Shown here piece by piece: positions 61,299-64,000 of a DNA stretch of 64,000 nt. How positions within the stretch are numbered: the first letter of the stretch is position 1; each line of letters starts with the position of its first letter. The translations under genes and the position numbers were made by a program. Source of the stretch: Perkinsus olseni (Eukaryota; Perkinsozoa; Perkinsida; Perkinsidae); assembly GCA_013115135.1 (NCBI GenBank), contig JABANP010000086.1, positions 91,176 to 155,175 of the forward strand. The letters run 5' to 3'. The notes under the pieces are model-generated. The model searched no databases and had not been told where the DNA came from. It saw nothing but the letters and a program-made list of their open reading frames with translations.

Positions 61299-62049
61299 TC
61301 GTTCCCAACACGATCTCTTGCGCGGTGCTTGCTCTCGAAGGTCGGTTTTCGACTCTTCCACTGTGGGAGATGCTACGAAAAATGAAATCAACAGCGGAGC
61401 GAAGCAGCTACCTACTCACCTAATTCAGGTACACAAGCATTGTTATCGGTCACCCCAAGGCCCCCATCTTCTGTAACTGGCCGAAGTACCAAGACAGATT
61501 CATCGCGGTGACGATCCTGTGGTAGGTCCGAGGGTGACATACGCGAGTAACACAAACGCTAACTATTCCTGACCGCAAACCACGTGAGCTGCTCTCACAA
61601 CGCATGCAACGAGGGTCTGCTCCACAGCACGCATGCACGTCCGGAGCAGCAGCGTCCCCATGCAACTCAATACCGAGCAATGATGACAATCTTACGGCTG
61701 CCTCTACATTAAAACGTCCTTCGGCACCCTCATCAAAATGAACTGAATTGGCGCCAACGGAATCTGCTATCAGTAATATGTAACTTGACCGTGGTGAAGC
61801 TGACGATAATCGGTGTTGCCTAGCTTCGTTGCACAACTCTCAAGAACGCCTCAGGTCTCGTGGCGCTTCAAAAAAACTCTCACCATGTGCGTGGGGGGCG
61901 GCAGCAAACGTAATGATAATGAAAGCTTTGTGGTACAGAAGGGGGAGCCGAGGAGCTAGTGAAAGCACCGGCGAGAACACTGCCTCTTTGGCTGCCAGCC
62001 TCGCGAAGTTCTTTTCAAAAATATTCCGGGTTTGATAAATTCATACAAC
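61299..62049. other. Spacer between the two PAP2_C paralogs
   Basis: A GTGAGT..TTTCGTAG intron just 5' of copy A's first coding exon (about 61372-61418) contains GCTTCGCTCCGC. The minus strand is open over 61450-61836 but starts without ATG and lacks protein-like features. No other gene seen. Confidence 0.4.
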
Positions 62050-63798
62050 TTATTGTTCTCGAGGAGCCTCAACAGCAGCCACTGCGTGCGAAGACGCTTG
62101 TGCTGCGGAGACAGATGACGACGACGCTCCTGTGGCGCCGCCTAGCTCCAAGTCAGGCACACCTCCACCAGGCGAATCGGGTAGGACAGCGGGGACGCCC
62201 ACATCCAGGCTAGTTTTGGGCAGCGGCACTGTGTTGGGACCGATGTCCTCAGGGACCTGCGGGACGCATATAAAACAGCGAGATCACCGATTAATCAGCA
62301 GAAGGCCGATCAAACACAATTCTGGCGCGTCATGAGACCAGCCCGTAGCCCCTCTTACAAAGTACGCAAACGTGCACCAGAACGCAGGTATCGTGTACGC
62401 GGCAACAATCTGAGACAACAAACAGAATCTAACACCCCTATGAAACGCAAGGTTCAACCTACCACATCCACGCTGTAGTGGGCTCGTGATGCGACGATGA
62501 CGAAGCCTTGTAAGATATTCAAAGCGAGGCATGTTATTTTAATGTACCAGTTCTGCGCGTACCGAACTGAGAAGAAAACAACCCATGCAGGCGAATCGGC
62601 AATGCTCGAAACCAAGACGGCCGAAACTCCGCACCTCAGTGAACGTCACTTTCTATGTGACGTAGTATCAAAACGAATGCTTCTACGAGGAGAAAGATTT
62701 TCGATCATAGAACATCCGTGAACATTTCTAAAACAGAAAGAATATGCGCTGCAGATGATTACGCTGCCGGAATCGCGCTCAGCGATTAATCCTATCCTGA
62801 TGACGATACCAAAATGAAATACTACTGCTCTATTCTTCGAAATCTCAGCAACTACAAGCGCCACTCCCACAGTCAGAACGAGTACTCCCACAGTCAGAAC
62901 GAGTATCCAGACAGCGTTAAGCGTATTATAATCCCCCATCCCCTTCATACATATGGCACATGTAGCCAATATGGCATACATCATGTGACCCGAGTAGATG
63001 AGGTCGCTGCAACCACCGGATACTGACAGATGGGTGAAGATCTCCCCCCAATTCTTAGGCGGGTCGAACTCATCTTCAGAACAATGCTGCGCTGAGCTTG
63101 GTAGCAACTGCGAGGCACCACTTCTCTTCAGCCGAAATCGATCGTTCGACCAACTTACCGTGAAAATAAAAGATATGCAACGCCCGGTGACGGTGAAGAT
63201 GCTCATGGTCAAAACTCGCCATAAAATGTTCATCGTACCTGACCATCATTCTCATCAACCACAACCCGAGGACACCGAAGCTGCTTACGTGTCGGGAATG
63301 AGAAAACGAGGGGCCTCAGAGCGTAAACTATCGCTATCACAAGTGTTATGTACAGCACTATGTCCCCCGGAGGAAACTAAAAATTAATAAAAAATCTACA
63401 AGGCTCGTATCTGTGCAGCACTTACCGACCAATCGACGAACGCCGTGCCGAACCATTCGAACCCAAAATCATGTATGTTGTTGTTGGGCCCCTTGTATGG
63501 TCCGTACCTGTCGTATAAATCATCGTCACAACAACACTAAGAGCCTCTTAGTAAGAGGGCGCCATTACACTTGGTATTTTGCTGCGAAATAATAGGCCAT
63601 GTTGTGCACCCAATTGTGGACAAGCAGAGATATGAGCCCTCCTACCATGTACGGCCTACAACCCAGATAATTACATTAGGAGTACGGCAAGGAACGGTAT
63701 TACCATCCCTTTTTGAGAACGGCAAATTCTACTGGCAGGGCCTCTCGCATGTAGGCCTTCCTCGCTTTGAAAAAGGACCGCAGTGAGGGACCCGTCAT
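62050..63798 (-). CDS. Sphingomyelin-synthase-like (PAP2_C) protein, copy B
   Basis: This is a tandem paralog of copy A with the same exon layout. The start is ATG 63798 (MTGPSLRSFFKARKAYMREA). Conserved pieces: LLVHNWVHNMAYYFAAKYQV, NNNIHDFGFEWFGTAFVDW, the D3-like GGCSDLIYSGHMMYAILATC and D4-like SRAHYSVDVV, VAAYTIPAFWCTFAYFVRG. The tail is acidic/Ala-rich, starting VPEDIGPNTVPLPKTSLDVG, with TAA at 62050. The intron homologous to copy A's 57-nt tRNA-module intron is 62567-62950, 384 nt, and lacks the module. The frame looks intact. About 750 nt separate the two copies. Confidence 0.75.
62863..62904 (+). repeat. 21-bp tandem duplication in PAP2_C copy B intron
   Basis: A 21-bp unit starting ACTCCCACAGTC occurs twice, head to tail and without mismatch, inside the 384-nt intron 62567-62950. 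Confidence 0.85.
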
Positions 63799-64000
63799 GA
63801 ACGCCAATGACAGCTAACTGAGTTCAATCTCGCTAGAACCCCAACTCAACCTCTAGCATATCTTCCGTTTCACGGAATCAGCGCGCGCCCAAAATTCAAC
63901 TGTCAGCGCACCAATATTCTCGCTCGCCCGAAAATGCGCGAGAAAATTGCGCAAAGTTCATTCACAGGAAAGTACAGCAAATCACCCGGTCCCGGTACCA

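Noticed and set aside
61450..61836. 128-codon minus-strand frame between the PAP2_C genes
   Set aside because: It begins with TTG rather than ATG, has no family features, and is not needed by either neighbour.

Overview
The window looks like nuclear DNA of a gene-dense protist. Genes are broken by many short spliceosomal introns (mostly about 40-62 nt, GT-AG, at least one GC-AG), coding density is high on both strands, and there are no operons, Shine-Dalgarno sites, rRNA or CRISPR. Protein flavour and layout fit an alveolate, and I favour a Perkinsus-like organism. That assignment is inference: no diagnostic marker such as a spliced-leader gene or rRNA is present. All gene models were spliced by eye, so internal boundaries are approximate unless stated.

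The genes form same-strand blocks. (1) 1-9142, minus: VPS52 (runs off the left edge), a coiled-coil protein, a bestrophin-type anion channel, an SLC35F6-like transporter. (2) 9726-14302, plus: a small protein, the helicase DDX41, an unknown protein. (3) 14643-30761, minus: a helical protein, an FHA-domain protein, then five tandem copies of an unrecognised secreted-protein family. (4) 31894-34704, plus: a Na+/H+ exchanger. 34.7-38.5 kb is gene-poor. (5) 38570-50840, minus: a long ELM2-like/PLU-1-like/PHD chromatin protein, a small ORF, trimethylguanosine synthase TGS1, an Rxt3-like protein, an unknown protein. (6) 51004-53089, plus: a membrane-anchored thioredoxin-like protein and a helical protein. 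(7) 53632-63798, minus: a cold-shock-domain protein with a PAM2-like motif and a tRNA-Leu(CAG) inside one intron, a multi-span membrane protein, two poorly defined genes, and two tandem sphingomyelin-synthase-like (PAP2_C) genes.

The most interesting signal is inside the introns. At least ten short introns, in eight or nine unrelated genes, carry what reads as the 3' end of a tRNA gene: T-arm, 7-nt acceptor strand, usually an A discriminator and a T-run at fixed spacing, in either orientation. Two further modules also recur only in introns: an exact 12-mer GCGGAGCGAAGC in four introns, and CGCGCCACGAAATT-like in four. Together they suggest introns born from, or colonised by, mobile tRNA-derived and other short elements (introner-like). 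A second theme is the five-gene secreted family, with signs of recent gene conversion.

Caveat: many conserved genes need a one-base correction to stay in frame, nearly always one surplus base in a short homopolymer. Residual long-read consensus error is the simplest explanation, though true pseudogenes or +1 frameshifting cannot be excluded from sequence alone.
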